The notes: generated by a model not told the origin, from the sequence alone. DNA of 64,000 nucleotides from Pseudofrankia sp. DC12 (GCF_000966285.1 NZ_KQ031391.1:5828430-5892429); one strand, 5' to 3'. Numbered from the stretch's first letter, positions 40,011 through 49,706 are shown. Numbers and translations: made by a program.

Positions 40011-40736
40011 ATGCTCGCTAGCAAGGCGCGGCCGCAGATCAACCGGCTGCTGGCGCCGGTAAGCCGCTGGGCCGCGCGGACGTCGCTCTCGCCGGACCTG
40101 GTGACGATCATCGGCACCATCGGCGTGGTCGGCGGCGCGCTCGCGTTCTTCACCCGCGGCCAGTTCTTCGTCGGCACCGTCGTGATCACCGTGTTCGTCT
40201 TCTCGGACCTGATCGACGGGGTGATCGCGCGGGCGCGCGGCATCTCGTCGAAGTGGGGTGCCTTCCTCGACTCCACCTCCGACCGGCTCGGCGACGGCGC
40301 GGTCTTCGGCTCGCTGGTCCTCTGGTACGCGGGCGACGGCCATTCGCTGCCGCTGGCCGGCGCGACGCTGATCAGCCTGGTCGCCGCGGCCGTCACCTCG
40401 TACGTCAAGGCGCGCGCCGAGAGCCTCGGCTTCGACTGCAACGTCGGGATCGCCGAGCGGGGCGAGCGGCTGCTGATCCTGCTGGTCGCCGCCGGGCTCT
40501 ATGGCCTGGGCGTGCCGTACCTGCTGCCGATCGCGCTGTGGCTGCTGGCCGCGCTGACAGTGATCACGGTCTGCCAGCGGATCTGGCATGTCTACCGGCA
40601 GTTCCAGAGCTCCGGCGGCGCCGGCGCGGTGGCGGCGGCCACGGCGCCCGTGCCGGCCGCCGCCGAACCGACCGTCGGCGGCGTCGACGGCCCGACCGCC
40701 ATGGCCGGGCCGGTCAGCGCGGCCGCGGCCGGCTGA
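40011..40736 (+). CDS. pgsA: CDP-alcohol phosphatidyltransferase (phosphatidylinositol phosphate synthase)
   Basis: A 241-residue membrane enzyme with the complete CDP-alcohol motif D66-x2-D69-G-x2-A-R-x8-G-x3-D87-x3-D91 (SDLIDGVIARARG, KWGAFLDSTSDRLGDG). These Asp positions coincide with those of mycobacterial PgsA1. It couples CDP-diacylglycerol and inositol-1-phosphate to make phosphatidylinositol phosphate, the precursor of PIMs. Five or six helices lie between residues 25 and 195. An Ala/Pro-rich tail (about 200-241) is an extension of unknown role. patA and pimA follow directly, giving a PIM biosynthesis operon. Confidence 0.93.
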   Translation: MLASKARPQINRLLAPVSRWAARTSLSPDLVTIIGTIGVVGGALAFFTRGQFFVGTVVITVFVFSDLIDGVIARARGISSKWGAFLDSTSDRLGDGAVFGSLVLWYAGDGHSLPLAGATLISLVAAAVTSYVKARAESLGFDCNVGIAERGERLLILLVAAGLYGLGVPYLLPIALWLLAALTVITVCQRIWHVYRQFQSSGGAGAVAAATAPVPAAAEPTVGGVDGPTAMAGPVSAAAAG

Positions 40737-40757
40737 GCGCGCCGATCCGGCAGCCCG

Positions 40758-41654
40758 ATGTCCAGCAGGACCACCGATCTGAGCTATGCCCTCGGCTGGC
40801 GGGTCGTGCGCGTGCTGCCCGAGCGGCTGGCCGCCCGCTGCTTTGACGCCGCCGCGGACTGGGCCACCCGCCGCGGCGGCAAGGGCGTCCGGCGGCTGCG
40901 GGCGAACCTGGCCAGGGTGGTGCCCGAGGGAACCGACCTCGACGCGCTCACCCGCGCCGCGATGCGGTCCTACGCCCGCTACTGGCTGGAGGTGTTCCGG
41001 CTCCAGGACATGCCGCGGGAGCGCTACGTCAGTGACCAGTTCTTCCTCAACGACGAGTTCCACCTGCGTGACGCGTACGCCGCCGGCAAGGGCCTGATCC
41101 TCGCGCTGCCGCACATGGGGAGCTGGGAGCTGGCCGGCGCCTGGCTGGTCGCCACCGGAATCCCGTTCACCACCGTCGCGGAGCGGCTGAAGCCCGAGTC
41201 GCTGTTCGACCGGTTCGTGGCCTTCCGCGAGTCGCTCGGTATGGAGGTCATCCCGCTGACCGGTGGCGCCGAGCCGCCGTCCGCGCTGCTCGCCGAGCGG
41301 CTGCTCGCCGGCGGCTGCCTGTGCCTGCTGGCCGACCGGGACCTGTCGGCCAGCGGCGTGCCGGTGGACTTCTTCGGCGCGCGGGCGCGGATGGCCGCCG
41401 GGCCCGCCGCCCTCGCGCTGCGAACCGGGGCCGCTCTGGTGCCGACCGCGCTGTGGTTCGACGGCAAGGGCTGGGGGGGCCAGATCTACCCACCTGTCGA
41501 GCACACCGACGTCGCCACGATGACCCAGGAGATGGCGGACGCGTTCGCCGACTCGATCGCGTCGCATCCGGTCGACTGGCATATGCTGCAGCGCATCTGG
41601 CCCGACCCGCCGGCACCGGCCGAGGACCGGGTCGAGGTGGGCCCGACCCGGTGA
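40758..41654 (+). CDS. patA: Phosphatidylinositol mannoside acyltransferase (PatA, LpxL-like)
   Basis: 298 residues of the LpxL/HtrB-type lysophospholipid acyltransferase family. The catalytic HX4E motif is His119-MGSW-Glu124 in LALPHMGSWELAG. FFGARARMAAGPAALALRTGAALVP is the substrate-binding region typical of the family. PatA transfers a palmitoyl group to the 6-position of mannose on PIM1 or PIM2 at the inner membrane face. It follows pgsA by 21 bp and overlaps the pimA start by four bases (GTGA), so the three genes form one operon. Confidence 0.93.
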   Translation: MSSRTTDLSYALGWRVVRVLPERLAARCFDAAADWATRRGGKGVRRLRANLARVVPEGTDLDALTRAAMRSYARYWLEVFRLQDMPRERYVSDQFFLNDEFHLRDAYAAGKGLILALPHMGSWELAGAWLVATGIPFTTVAERLKPESLFDRFVAFRESLGMEVIPLTGGAEPPSALLAERLLAGGCLCLLADRDLSASGVPVDFFGARARMAAGPAALALRTGAALVPTALWFDGKGWGGQIYPPVEHTDVATMTQEMADAFADSIASHPVDWHMLQRIWPDPPAPAEDRVEVGPTR

Positions 41655-42793
41655 GGATCGGCCTCGCCTGCCCCTACACCTGGGATGTCCCAGGTGGCGT
41701 GCAGGTCCACGTCCGCGACCTGGCCGAGACGTTGATCGCGGCCGGTCACGACGTCTCGGTCATAACCCCGGCCGATGACTCCGACACGCTGCCTGGCTAC
41801 GCCGTCGACGCTGGCCGGGCGCTGCCAGTGCCGTACAACGGCTCGGTCTCCAGGGTGCTGATGGGCCCGGTCTCCGCGACCCGGGTGCGCCGCTGGCTGC
41901 GCGAGAACGCGTTCGACGTGCTGCACGTGCACGAGCCCACCGCGCCGAGTGTCGGGCTGCTCGCCTGCATGCTCGCCGACGGCCCGATCGTCGCGACCTT
42001 CCACACGGCCAACCCTCGGTCGAAGATCCTCACGGCGGCCCAGGGCGCGCTGCAGCCGTCGCTGGAGAAGCTGCGGGCCCGGATCGCGGTCTCCGAGGCC
42101 GCCCGGCGCACCATCGTCGAGCATCTGGGCACTTCGGCGGTGCTGATCCCGAACGGGGTGCGGGTCGCCGCCTTCGCCGGGGCCAGGCCGATGCCTGGCT
42201 ACGAGCCGCCCCGGCACACGGTCTGCTTCCTGGGGCGGATCGACGAGCCCCGTAAGGGCCTGGACGTGCTGCTCGCGGCGCTGCCGGAGCTGGCCCGCCG
42301 GGTCCCCGACGTCCGGCTGCTGGTCGCCGGGCCCGGCGACGTCGCGGCGGTCCGCTCCCGGCTGGACCCGGCGCTGCGGGACCGGGTCGAGCTGGTCGGC
42401 CTGGTGCCGAACGAGGAGAAGGCCAGGGTCTTCGCCTCCGGCGACGTCTACTGTGCGCCGAACACCGGCCAGGAGAGTTTCGGCATCGTGCTGCTGGAGG
42501 CGATGGCCTCTGGTATCCCGGTGATGGCCAGCGACCTCGACGCGTTCCGCCGGGTGCTCGACGACGGCCGGGCCGGCCGGCTGTTCGGCGTCGGCGAGCC
42601 GGCCCAGCTCGCCGACGGCCTAGCCGAGCTGCTGCTTGACGCCGCCGCCCGGGCCACGATCGCCGCGCGCGGCCGGGCCGTCGTCGCCGGCTACGACTGG
42701 CCGGTGATCGCCGAGTCGATCGTCGACCTCTACCGGATGGTCAGCGAGGGCGCCGGCCCTGTGTCCCTCGTCTCCTCCCCTCCCGACGTTTGA
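41651..42793 (+). CDS. pimA: Phosphatidylinositol mannosyltransferase
   Basis: A 380-residue GT4 glycosyltransferase (GT-B fold) that transfers mannose from GDP-mannose to phosphatidylinositol, the first PIM step. The N-terminal domain starts IGLACPYTWDVPGGVQVHV; His118 in ATFHTAN and Arg196/Lys202 in LGRIDEPRKG coincide with catalytic residues of the mycobacterial enzyme, and the donor-binding EX7E motif is Glu275-SFGIVLL-Glu283. GTG at 41651 overlaps the patA stop. An 8-bp inverted repeat (TGAGGCGA/TCGCCTCA) begins at the stop codon and may end the operon. Confidence 0.94.
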   Translation: MRIGLACPYTWDVPGGVQVHVRDLAETLIAAGHDVSVITPADDSDTLPGYAVDAGRALPVPYNGSVSRVLMGPVSATRVRRWLRENAFDVLHVHEPTAPSVGLLACMLADGPIVATFHTANPRSKILTAAQGALQPSLEKLRARIAVSEAARRTIVEHLGTSAVLIPNGVRVAAFAGARPMPGYEPPRHTVCFLGRIDEPRKGLDVLLAALPELARRVPDVRLLVAGPGDVAAVRSRLDPALRDRVELVGLVPNEEKARVFASGDVYCAPNTGQESFGIVLLEAMASGIPVMASDLDAFRRVLDDGRAGRLFGVGEPAQLADGLAELLLDAAARATIAARGRAVVAGYDWPVIAESIVDLYRMVSEGAGPVSLVSSPPDV

Positions 42794-42829
42794 GGCGATC
42801 GTCCGGACCGGGCGCTGAGCGTCGCCTCA
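42791..42829 (+). terminator. Possible weak terminator after pimA
   Basis: TGAGGCGA (overlapping the pimA stop) and TCGCCTCA can pair, with GTCCGGACC inside the loop, which is itself self-complementary. There is no T-run. The following gene appears to have its own promoter. Confidence 0.4.
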
Positions 42830-42961
42830 ACGGCTGCCGATCCATGACCTGGAGGCCGGTGGTCTGGGCTGCTCCGGGGCCGGCTTCGACACCGGGCCGG
42901 ATGGCGTGTCGATCGCGCGACGCTTTTGGGGGCGGCGCGGTCGGATCGACCAGGCGTTCAT

Positions 42962-42967
42962 TACGCT
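42962..42967 (+). promoter_or_regulatory. Putative -10 box of a leaderless promoter for the LemA-like gene
   Basis: TACGCT lies 7 nt before the ATG at 42975. GAGG touches the start codon and is too close to be a functional ribosome binding site. Confidence 0.38.
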
Positions 42968-42974
42968 GCCGAGG

Positions 42975-43598
42975 ATGACTCTCGTCGTGGTCGTGGTCGC
43001 CGCGGTCGTGGCGGTCGCGACCTACCTCACCTGGCTGGCCCGCCGCCTCGACCGGCTGGGAGTGCGGGTGGATGCGGCGCGAGCCGGGCTGCTCACCCAA
43101 CTGGTGGCCAGGGCGACGGCCGCCGCCGCGCTGGCCGAGAGCCGTGGCCTCGCGCCACTGGCGGCGGTGGCCGAGCAGGCGGCGGCTGGGCATCTCGCGC
43201 CGCGTGCCGGGGCGCCGCTGGACACGGTGGTCGAGGACACGGAGAACCAGCTCAGCCGGGCGCTGCGGGCGCCTGAGGTGGCCTCCAGCGGGCAGGGCGC
43301 CCCGGATCTGCTGCACGCCGTCGACTCGGCGGCCGCTCGGGTGGCGCTCGCCCGGCAGTTGCACAACGACGCGGTCCGGGACCTGCGCGCGCTGCGTGGC
43401 CGACGGCTGGTGCGGGTGCTGCGGCTGGGGGGCCGCCGGCCGCTGCCGGCCTACTTCGAGATCGACGACGCGCTGCCTGTCTGGGTCGAGACGCCGGGTG
43501 CGCCGGCCGCCGAGGGCGTCCCGCTCCGGCGCCTGGCGGCCGACGCCGCGACGGCCCGCGGCGATGTGCCCGACACCCTGCCCGAGGCAGCCCCGTAG
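42975..43598 (+). CDS. LemA-like single-pass membrane protein
   Basis: 207 residues. An N-terminal hydrophobic helix (MTLVVVVVAAVVAVATYLTWL) is followed by a helical soluble part. Segments such as RLDRLGVRVDAARAGLLTQLV, ENQLSRALRAPE, ARQLHNDAVRDLRALRG and LPAYFEIDDALP follow the pattern of LemA proteins (R-L-V-D, N-x-L, Y-N-x-A-V, Y-F). The function is unknown; it presumably scaffolds something at the membrane. The ATG at 42975 is preferred over an upstream ATG at 42906 because a TACGCT box lies 7 nt before it and the helix then begins at the N-terminus. It occupies the same place downstream of pimA as uncharacterised genes in related genomes (from memory). Confidence 0.7.
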   Translation: MTLVVVVVAAVVAVATYLTWLARRLDRLGVRVDAARAGLLTQLVARATAAAALAESRGLAPLAAVAEQAAAGHLAPRAGAPLDTVVEDTENQLSRALRAPEVASSGQGAPDLLHAVDSAAARVALARQLHNDAVRDLRALRGRRLVRVLRLGGRRPLPAYFEIDDALPVWVETPGAPAAEGVPLRRLAADAATARGDVPDTLPEAAP

Positions 43599-43750
43599 GA
43601 CCGCGATAGCGCTACTCATCGGTTACCTGGAGTGGTACCTGCTGGGCTTCTTGGGGAGAAGGCGGGTCCGGCCGGCCGTACCATGGTGGAACAGGGGCAA
43701 GTGCCACCACCGAAGTCACACCAGTTGAGAGTCACAGCAGTTGAGCCACA

Positions 43751-43784
43751 GCACCTGAAGGCTCAGCACCTGAAGGCTCAGCAC
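43751..43784 (+). repeat. Tandem 15-bp repeat upstream of pdxS
   Basis: GCACCTGAAGGCTCA occurs twice in succession, followed by GCAC. Related degenerate copies (CAGTTGAGAGTCACAG, CAGTTGAGCCACAG) lie just before. The array sits 60-90 bp before the pdxS ATG, in its leader or promoter. Confidence 0.75.
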
Positions 43785-43840
43785 TAACTGATCGCTGACG
43801 AGACTGCCCGCCGTTGTCGATGTGAGAGAGACGGACCGCT

Positions 43841-44800
43841 ATGTCTGCCGGAGTCACGCCCGCTGGAACGCCCACCGGAGCCACCGGGGCAGTGCCCGGC
43901 GGGCGACCCGGGCCGGCGCGAGAGGCCGGCACCGCGCGGGTGAAGCGGGGCATGGCCGAGATGCTCAAGGGCGGCGTCATCATGGACGTCGTCACCCCGG
44001 ATCAGGCCAAGATCGCCGAGGATGCCGGCGCTGTCGCCGTGATGGCGCTGGAGCGCGTCCCGGCCGACATCCGGGCCCAGGGCGGCGTCTCCCGGATGAG
44101 CGACCCGGACATGATCCAGGGGATCATCGAGGCGGTCTCCATCCCGGTCATGGCCAAGGCCCGGATCGGCCACTTCGTCGAGGCCCAGGTGCTGCAGGCG
44201 CTCGGCGTGGACTACGTCGACGAGTCCGAGGTGCTCACCCCGGCCGACCCGCACCACCACATCGACAAGTGGGGCTTCACGGTCCCCTTCGTCTGTGGTG
44301 CCACCAACCTGGGCGAGGCGCTCCGGCGGATCTCCGAGGGCGCGGCGATGATCCGCTCGAAGGGTGAGGCGGGCACCGGCGAGGTCTCCAACGCCGTCGT
44401 GCACATGCGCACCATCCGAGGCGAGATCGCCCGGCTGTCCACGCTGCCGGCCGACGAGCTCTACTCGGCGGCGAAGGAGCTGCGCGCCCCGTATGACCTG
44501 GTGGCCGAGGTCGCCGCGCTCGGGACGCTGCCCGTCGTGCTCTTCACGGCCGGCGGCATCGCCACCCCGGCCGACGCGGCACTGATGATGCAGCTCGGCG
44601 CGGACGGTGTCTTCGTCGGCTCCGGCATCTTCAAGTCCGGCGACCCGGCGAAGCGGGCGCGGGCGATCGTCGAGGCCACGACGATGTACAACGACCCGGG
44701 CGTCATCGCCAAGGTCTCCCGGGGCCTCGGCGAGGCGATGGTCGGCATCAACGTCTTCGAGACCCCGAACGCCGCCCGGTTCGCGGACCGCGGCTGGTGA
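43841..44800 (+). CDS. pdxS: Pyridoxal 5'-phosphate synthase, synthase subunit
   Basis: A 319-residue PdxS (PLP synthase beta-alpha barrel). With PdxT it makes PLP from ribose-5-phosphate, glyceraldehyde-3-phosphate and glutamine-derived ammonia. Asp49 (GVIMDVV), Lys106 (VMAKARIGH; forms the Schiff base with the pentose) and Lys174 ([10 protein letters not shown]) are the expected active-site residues. The first about 30 residues are a Pro/Gly/Ala-rich extension before [15 protein letters not shown], where most relatives start. pdxT follows after 46 bp, and the pair forms the usual 12+12 complex. Confidence 0.96.
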   Translation: MSAGVTPAGTPTGATGAVPGGRPGPAREAGTARVKRGMAEMLKGGVIMDVVTPDQAKIAEDAGAVAVMALERVPADIRAQGGVSRMSDPDMIQGIIEAVSIPVMAKARIGHFVEAQVLQALGVDYVDESEVLTPADPHHHIDKWGFTVPFVCGATNLGEALRRISEGAAMIRSKGEAGTGEVSNAVVHMRTIRGEIARLSTLPADELYSAAKELRAPYDLVAEVAALGTLPVVLFTAGGIATPADAALMMQLGADGVFVGSGIFKSGDPAKRARAIVEATTMYNDPGVIAKVSRGLGEAMVGINVFETPNAARFADRGW

Positions 44801-44846
44801 CGGCGGGCGTGACGGCACGCCGCGCGCACCGCTCGGGGGTGGGTAC

Positions 44847-45449
44847 ATGACCTCGTGGCATCCCCGGGTTGGGGTGCTCGCGTTGCAGGGTGACGTGCGG
44901 GAGCACTCCCGGGCGCTGGCCGCGGTGGGCGCCGAGGCCGTGGAGGTACGGCGGCCGGCCGAGCTGGCCGCCGTCGACGGCCTGGTGCTGCCGGGTGGTG
45001 AGTCGACCACCATCGGCCGGCTGCTGAAGATCTTCGAGCTGCTCGAGCCGCTCCGGGATGCCGTCACGGATGGTCTTCCGGTGTACGGTTCGTGCGCTGG
45101 CATGATCCTGCTCGCGCGGGACGTGCTGGACGGCCGGCCCGACCAGCCGCTGATCGGTGGGCTCGACGTGGTCGTGCGGCGCAACGCCTTCGGGCGTCAG
45201 GTCGACTCGTTCGAGGCCGACCTCGACGTCGCCGGGGTCGACGGCCCGCCCGTGCACGCCGTGTTCATCCGCGCTCCGTGGGTGGAGAAGGCCGGCGACG
45301 CGGTGACGGTCCTGGCCCGGGTCGGAGAGCATCCGGTGGCCGTGCGGCAGGGGCACCTGCTGGCCACCTCGTTCCACCCCGAGCTGACCGGGGACACCCG
45401 GATGCACGAGCTGTTCGTCGAGATGGTTCAGGAGTCGGCGGCCGGCTAG
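44847..45449 (+). CDS. pdxT: Pyridoxal 5'-phosphate synthase, glutaminase subunit
   Basis: A 200-residue class I glutamine amidotransferase that hydrolyses glutamine and channels ammonia to PdxS. The catalytic triad is Cys83 (GSCAGM), His177 and Glu179 (SFHPEL), and LPGGESTT is the family signature. The start at 44847 is supported by GGGGGTGGG just upstream. After its stop comes repeat copy C and then yebC. Confidence 0.95.
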   Translation: MTSWHPRVGVLALQGDVREHSRALAAVGAEAVEVRRPAELAAVDGLVLPGGESTTIGRLLKIFELLEPLRDAVTDGLPVYGSCAGMILLARDVLDGRPDQPLIGGLDVVVRRNAFGRQVDSFEADLDVAGVDGPPVHAVFIRAPWVEKAGDAVTVLARVGEHPVAVRQGHLLATSFHPELTGDTRMHELFVEMVQESAAG

Positions 45450-45454
45450 CCGTG

Positions 45455-45585
45455 TTCGCTGCCCTTCGGGCAGCTTCCCGGTGGGCCGTCGCCAGATGTC
45501 TGCTCCGGGGGGCACCTCCCCCGACTGTCCGCCAGCGCGGCCAGGCGGGGACTCCGGTGTCGAGCTTCGCTCGACCAAGGGGTGC
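45455..45585 (+). repeat. Dispersed intergenic repeat, copy C (between pdxT and yebC)
   Basis: TTCGCTGCCC, then CAGCTTCCCG, GATGTCTGCTCCGGGGGG, CACCTCCCCCGACTG, CCGCCAGCGCGGCCAG and a final CTCGACC. It corresponds block by block to 46501-46633 on the other side of yebC. Confidence 0.85.
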
Positions 45586-45642
45586 GATCATGAAGTCTCC
45601 CGCGCCGCGTACGGGCCGGGCCACGAAGTAGAGGGGCAGGGC

Positions 45643-46398
45643 ATGAGCGGTCACTCCAAGTGGGCGACCACGAAGCACCAGAAGGCGGTCAAGGACGCCC
45701 GTCGGGGCAAGCTGTTCGCCAAACTGATCAAGACGATCGAGGTCGCGGCGAAGACCGGCGGCGGCGACCCCGCGGGCAACCCGACGCTCGCGGACGCGAT
45801 CGCGAAGGCGAAGTCGCAGTCGGTGCCGAATGAGAACATCGACCGCGCCGTCAAGCGCGGCTCCGGTGAGCTCGGCGACGCCGTCAACTACGAGTCGATC
45901 ACCTACGAGGCCTACGGCCCGAACGGGGTCGCGGTGATGGTCGAGTGCCTGACCGACAACCGCAACCGGGCCGCCTCGGACGTCCGGGTAGCGATCACCC
46001 GTAACGGCGGCACGGTCGCCGACCCGGGCTCGGTCGCCTACCTGTTCAACCGCAAGGGCGTCCTGCTGGTCACCAAGACCAAGGACCTGACCGAGGACGA
46101 CGTGCTGCTGGCCGTGCTCGACGCCGGCGCCGACGAGGTCAACGACCTCGGCGAGGCGTTCGAGGTCATCTCCGAGGCGACCGACCTGCACGCGGTCCGG
46201 GTCGCGGCGACCGACGCCGGCCTGGTGATCGACTCGGCCGACATCTCGTGGCTGCCGAGCGTCAGCGTGCCGCTGGGGGCCGAGCCGGCCCGCAAGGTGC
46301 TCAAGCTCGTCGACGCGCTGGAGGACCTGGACGACGTCCAGTCCGTCTGGTTCAACGCCGACATCTCGGACGAGATCATGGAGCTGGTGGCCGGTTAG
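45643..46398 (+). CDS. yebC: YebC/PmpR family translation or transcription regulator
   Basis: A 251-residue protein with the canonical start [21 protein letters not shown], the middle domain [21 protein letters not shown], and AYLFNRKGV. YebC proteins were long annotated as transcriptional regulators and more recently linked to ribosome pausing at proline stretches. GAGGGGCAGGG precedes the ATG. The gene is flanked on both sides by copies of the same intergenic repeat. Order pdxT - yebC - ruvC is conserved in actinobacteria. Confidence 0.95.
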   Translation: MSGHSKWATTKHQKAVKDARRGKLFAKLIKTIEVAAKTGGGDPAGNPTLADAIAKAKSQSVPNENIDRAVKRGSGELGDAVNYESITYEAYGPNGVAVMVECLTDNRNRAASDVRVAITRNGGTVADPGSVAYLFNRKGVLLVTKTKDLTEDDVLLAVLDAGADEVNDLGEAFEVISEATDLHAVRVAATDAGLVIDSADISWLPSVSVPLGAEPARKVLKLVDALEDLDDVQSVWFNADISDEIMELVAG

Positions 46399-46500
46399 CC
46401 GCGTGTCGCGGATGTCCTGATGCGCCCCCCTCCTACACTCCGAACAGGCGTTCGTGTTGGCGGAGATGGGCGGTCATGCGGTCCGAGCTGGTGTGCCCCG

Positions 46501-46633
46501 TTCGCTGCCCTGGTCAGCTTCCCGAGGGCCGCGATGTCTGCCCGGGGGGCACCTCCCCCGACTGCCCGCCAGCGCGGCCAGCCGGGGATCCCGGGTTCCG
46601 GACCCCGATGTCGGAGTGCGCTCGACTGGTCCG
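46501..46633 (+). repeat. Dispersed intergenic repeat, copy D (between yebC and ruvC)
   Basis: TTCGCTGCCC, CAGCTTCCCGAGG, GATGTCTGCCCGGGGGG, CACCTCCCCCGACTG, CCGCCAGCGCGGCCAG and CTCGACTGG. It lies about 1,046 bp after copy C in the same orientation and ends 16 bp before ruvC. Confidence 0.85.
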
Positions 46634-46648
46634 GGAGGCTGAGGGGTC

Positions 46649-47173
46649 ATGCGGGTACTAGGTGTCGATCCCGGGCTGACGAGATGTGGGCTCGGGGTGG
46701 TCGACGGTGGGGGTGCCGGGCGGCGGGCGACGCTCGTCGAGGTCGGGGTCGCGCGCACCCCGGCGGCCGACGACGTCGCCATCCGGCTGCGGGACATCTC
46801 GGTGGAGATCGAGGCGTGGCTCGACCGGCACCAGCCCCAGGCGGTCGCCGTCGAGCGGGTGTTCAGCCAGGCGAACGTGCGCACGGTGATGGGCACCGCC
46901 CAGGTCGGGGCCGTCGCGATCGTGCTCGCGGCGCGCCGCGGCCTGCCGGTCGCGCTCTACACCCCCAGCGAGGTCAAGGCCGCCGTCACCGGCAGCGGCC
47001 GTGCGGAGAAGGCCCAGGTGACCTTCATGATCTCCAGGCTGCTCGACCTGGACACCCCGCCACGACCGGCCGACGCCGCGGACGCGCTCGCTCTCGCGCT
47101 GTGCCACATCTGGCGTGGCCCAGCCCTCGCCCGGGTACGCGCCGCGGTGGCCGGCGGGGGAGCGCAGGCATGA
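46649..47173 (+). CDS. ruvC: Holliday junction resolvase RuvC
   Basis: A 174-residue endonuclease that cuts Holliday junctions in the RuvABC resolvasome. The four acidic metal ligands are Asp7 ([12 protein letters not shown]), Glu69 (VAVERVFSQ), Asp142 and Asp145 ([14 protein letters not shown]). GAGGGGTC precedes the ATG. The ruvA start overlaps its stop (ATGA), and ruvB follows. Confidence 0.96.
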   Translation: MRVLGVDPGLTRCGLGVVDGGGAGRRATLVEVGVARTPAADDVAIRLRDISVEIEAWLDRHQPQAVAVERVFSQANVRTVMGTAQVGAVAIVLAARRGLPVALYTPSEVKAAVTGSGRAEKAQVTFMISRLLDLDTPPRPADAADALALALCHIWRGPALARVRAAVAGGGAQA

Positions 47174-47787
47174 TCGCGTCGGTTGCGGGGACGGTGCTGT
47201 CGGTGTCGCCGACGGCGGCCGTCGTCGAGGTCGGCGGGGTGGGGCTGCTGGTCCAGTGCACCCCGGCGACGCTGGCCGGTCTCGCCGTCGGCGAGCCGGC
47301 CCGGCTCGCGACCGCGCTGGTCGTCAGGGAGACCGAGCTGACCCTCTACGGCTTCGCCGACGCGGACGAGCGTGACGTCTACGAGACCCTGCAGGGCGCG
47401 GCCGGCGTGGGCCCCAAGCTCGCCCAGGCGGTACTGGGCGTGCTCGCCCCGGACGAGGTGCGCCGGGCCGTGGCGGACGAGGACCTGGCGGCGCTGACCA
47501 GGGTGCCGGGCGTCGGCCGCAAGGGCGCTCAGCGCATCGTGCTCGACCTCAAGGACAAGCTCGGCCCGCCCGTCGGCGGCGGGCCCGCGCGCCCGGCCGC
47601 CGGGGGCCGGGTCCTGCCCTCGCCGCGCACTGCCCCCGAGCAGGTCACCGACGCGCTGGGCGGTCTCGGATACTCGACCCGGGAGGCCGAGGACGCCGTG
47701 GCGGCGGTGCTCGCCGGCGACGGCACCGACACCGACGACGTGTCGGCCCTGCTGCGCGCCGCGCTCGCCGTGCTGCGGCCCCGGTAG
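47170..47787 (+). CDS. ruvA: Holliday junction DNA helicase subunit RuvA
   Basis: A 205-residue junction-binding subunit. Domain I (residues 1-62) is an OB fold starting [21 protein letters not shown] and ending [11 protein letters not shown]. Domain II has two helix-hairpin-helix motifs ([30 protein letters not shown]). The C-terminal domain III that contacts RuvB follows a Pro/Gly-rich linker ([19 protein letters not shown]). The ATG overlaps the ruvC stop by four bases. Confidence 0.96.
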   Translation: MIASVAGTVLSVSPTAAVVEVGGVGLLVQCTPATLAGLAVGEPARLATALVVRETELTLYGFADADERDVYETLQGAAGVGPKLAQAVLGVLAPDEVRRAVADEDLAALTRVPGVGRKGAQRIVLDLKDKLGPPVGGGPARPAAGGRVLPSPRTAPEQVTDALGGLGYSTREAEDAVAAVLAGDGTDTDDVSALLRAALAVLRPR

Positions 47788-47820
47788 CCGGGACCACGGA
47801 CCGGGACAACGAGCTGACGG

Positions 47821-48918
47821 GTGGCACGGATGGGTGAGGACGGGCTGGTCGCGGCGGCCGCCGACGCCGAGGAGCGTGCCTTCGAGGCGGGGCTGCGCCC
47901 GCGGACACTGGCGGAGTTCGTCGGTCAGCGCAAGGCCCGGGAGCAGCTTTCGATCATGCTGGCCGGGGCGCGCGGGCGAGGGCGACCGCCGGACCACGTG
48001 CTGCTGTCCGGGCCTCCTGGGCTCGGCAAGACCAGCCTCGCGATGATCATCGCGCAGGAGCTGGCGGTGCCGTTGCGGCTGACCAGCGGCCCGGCGATCG
48101 AGCGGGCGGGGGACCTGGTCGCGATCCTCACCGCGCTCGCCCCCGGCGAGGTGCTCTTCATCGACGAGATCCACCGGATCGCCCGGCCGGCCGAGGAGCT
48201 TCTCTACTCGGCGATGGAGGACTTCCGCGTCGACGTGGTGCTCGGCAAGGGGCCCGGCGCGACCGCGATCCCGCTCGCCGTCGCGCCGTTCACGCTGGTC
48301 GGGGCGACCACCCGGGCCGGCCTGCTGACCGGGCCGATGCGGGACCGGTTCGGCTTCACCGCGCACCTGGACTTCTACGACCCGGACGAGCTGGTCGCGG
48401 TGCTCGCCCGCTCGGCCCGGCTGCTGGGGGTGGAGCTCACGCCAGCGGGTGCCACCGAGGTCGCAGGGCGCTCCCGCGGCACCCCCCGCATCGCCAACCG
48501 GCTGCTGCGCCGGGTTCGCGACTATGCCGAGGTGCGCGCCGACGGCGTGGTCACCCTCGACGTCGCCCAGGCGGCGCTGCGGGTCTACGACGTCGACTCG
48601 CTCGGTCTCGACCGGCTCGACCGCGCGGTGCTCACCGCCCTGGTGAAGCGGTTCGGTGGCGGGCCGGTCGGGCTCACCACGCTGGCCGTGTCGGTCGGCG
48701 AGGAGCCGGAGACCGTCGAGGACGTCGCGGAGCCGTTCCTCCTGCGGGCCGGTCTGCTGGTGCGGACCGCGCGTGGGCGGATGGCCACGCCGGCGGCCTT
48801 CACCCACCTCGGCTTCGACCCTCCGGACCAGGAGCTCGGCCGGGCGCAGGTGCCACCGGCTCAGGCGGCTCTGTTCTCGGAACCGGGATTCCGGGCGGAC
48901 GCCCGGCCGGAGACCTGA
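47821..48918 (+). CDS. ruvB: Holliday junction DNA helicase motor RuvB
   Basis: A 365-residue AAA+ ATPase that drives branch migration. Walker A is GPPGLGKT (64-71), Walker B LFIDEIHR, sensor 1 LVGATTRAG, and sensor 2 lies in [17 protein letters not shown]; the C-terminal winged helix ends [16 protein letters not shown]. Translation may start at GTG 47821 or at the ATG three codons later. It completes the ruvCAB operon, 33 bp after ruvA. Confidence 0.96.
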   Translation: MARMGEDGLVAAAADAEERAFEAGLRPRTLAEFVGQRKAREQLSIMLAGARGRGRPPDHVLLSGPPGLGKTSLAMIIAQELAVPLRLTSGPAIERAGDLVAILTALAPGEVLFIDEIHRIARPAEELLYSAMEDFRVDVVLGKGPGATAIPLAVAPFTLVGATTRAGLLTGPMRDRFGFTAHLDFYDPDELVAVLARSARLLGVELTPAGATEVAGRSRGTPRIANRLLRRVRDYAEVRADGVVTLDVAQAALRVYDVDSLGLDRLDRAVLTALVKRFGGGPVGLTTLAVSVGEEPETVEDVAEPFLLRAGLLVRTARGRMATPAAFTHLGFDPPDQELGRAQVPPAQAALFSEPGFRADARPET

Positions 48919-49232
48919 CGGGCGGCGCCTGGGACCGGACGGGGTCGTGGGTCCGGCGGAAGTCCCTGTGGACGGACACCGCTCATCCACAGATCGTTGT
49001 GCGGGCCTGACACGCAGCGCATTCAGGCACACGCTATGAGCACAGACCGTCGTGCGCTCGTGATCAGAGCACTCGCTGTGACCGTAATGATGGCATCCCG
49101 CTGGCCGAGGACGAGTCGCCACGGCGGAAACGGGGCCGACCCGGTGGCGAAACCGGCGCGTCTTGGTGCCCTCCCGTCGAGTCCCGTGGCCTGATACGTA
49201 CGATCGGCCGCGACACCGAGGAGGAACAGGAC
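48919..49232 (+). other. Intergenic region between ruvB and yajC
   Basis: 314 bases. No gene is visible. A TACGTACGATCG stretch around 49196-49207 contains TACGAT and is the best candidate for the yajC promoter, with initiation near 49212 and a 20-nt leader carrying GAGGAGGAA. Confidence 0.45.
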
Positions 49233-49706
49233 GTGCACCTATTCGCGGCCGCGGCGATCGCGGCCAATGACGAGGCCGCCAGCAAGTCGAGTGGCGGCTT
49301 CGGGAGCTGGCTGCTCCCGCTCCTGATCGTCCTGGTCGGGGTCTACTTCTTCACGATGCAGCGTCGGCGGCAGCGCGCGGCTCAGAGCGAGCAGTCGAAG
49401 CTCGGCCCCGGCACGCTCGTCATGACGCGCAGTGGCCTCTACGGGACGATCGTCGAGACCGACGGCGAGGACATCCTGCTGGAGATCGCGCCGGACGTGG
49501 TCTGCCGGTTCAACCGTGGCGCGGTCGGCCGGGTCATCAGCTCCCCGGACACCGCTGGTGTCCCGGAGGAGGACACCGCCGTGTCGTTCGAGAAGGACGC
49601 CGAATCCCCGGCGGACGACGCGCCAGCCGCCGAGACGCCGGCCGACGAGCAGGCTGTGACTCCGGAAGCGCCGGAGGCCAGTAAGCCCCCGAAGAAGGAC
49701 CTGTAG
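49233..49706 (+). CDS. yajC: Preprotein translocase subunit YajC
   Basis: 157 residues. A single transmembrane helix (residues about 24-42, GSWLLPLLIVLVGVYFFTM) is followed by a basic stretch (QRRRQRAAQ) and the small soluble domain LGPGTLVMTRSGLYGTIVE, the family core. The C-terminus from residue 108 is an acidic Pro/Ala-rich tail. YajC associates with SecDF and assists protein export. GTG at 49233 has GAGGAGGAACAGGAC upstream. It lies 203 bp before secD. Confidence 0.93.
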   Translation: MHLFAAAAIAANDEAASKSSGGFGSWLLPLLIVLVGVYFFTMQRRRQRAAQSEQSKLGPGTLVMTRSGLYGTIVETDGEDILLEIAPDVVCRFNRGAVGRVISSPDTAGVPEEDTAVSFEKDAESPADDAPAAETPADEQAVTPEAPEASKPPKKDL

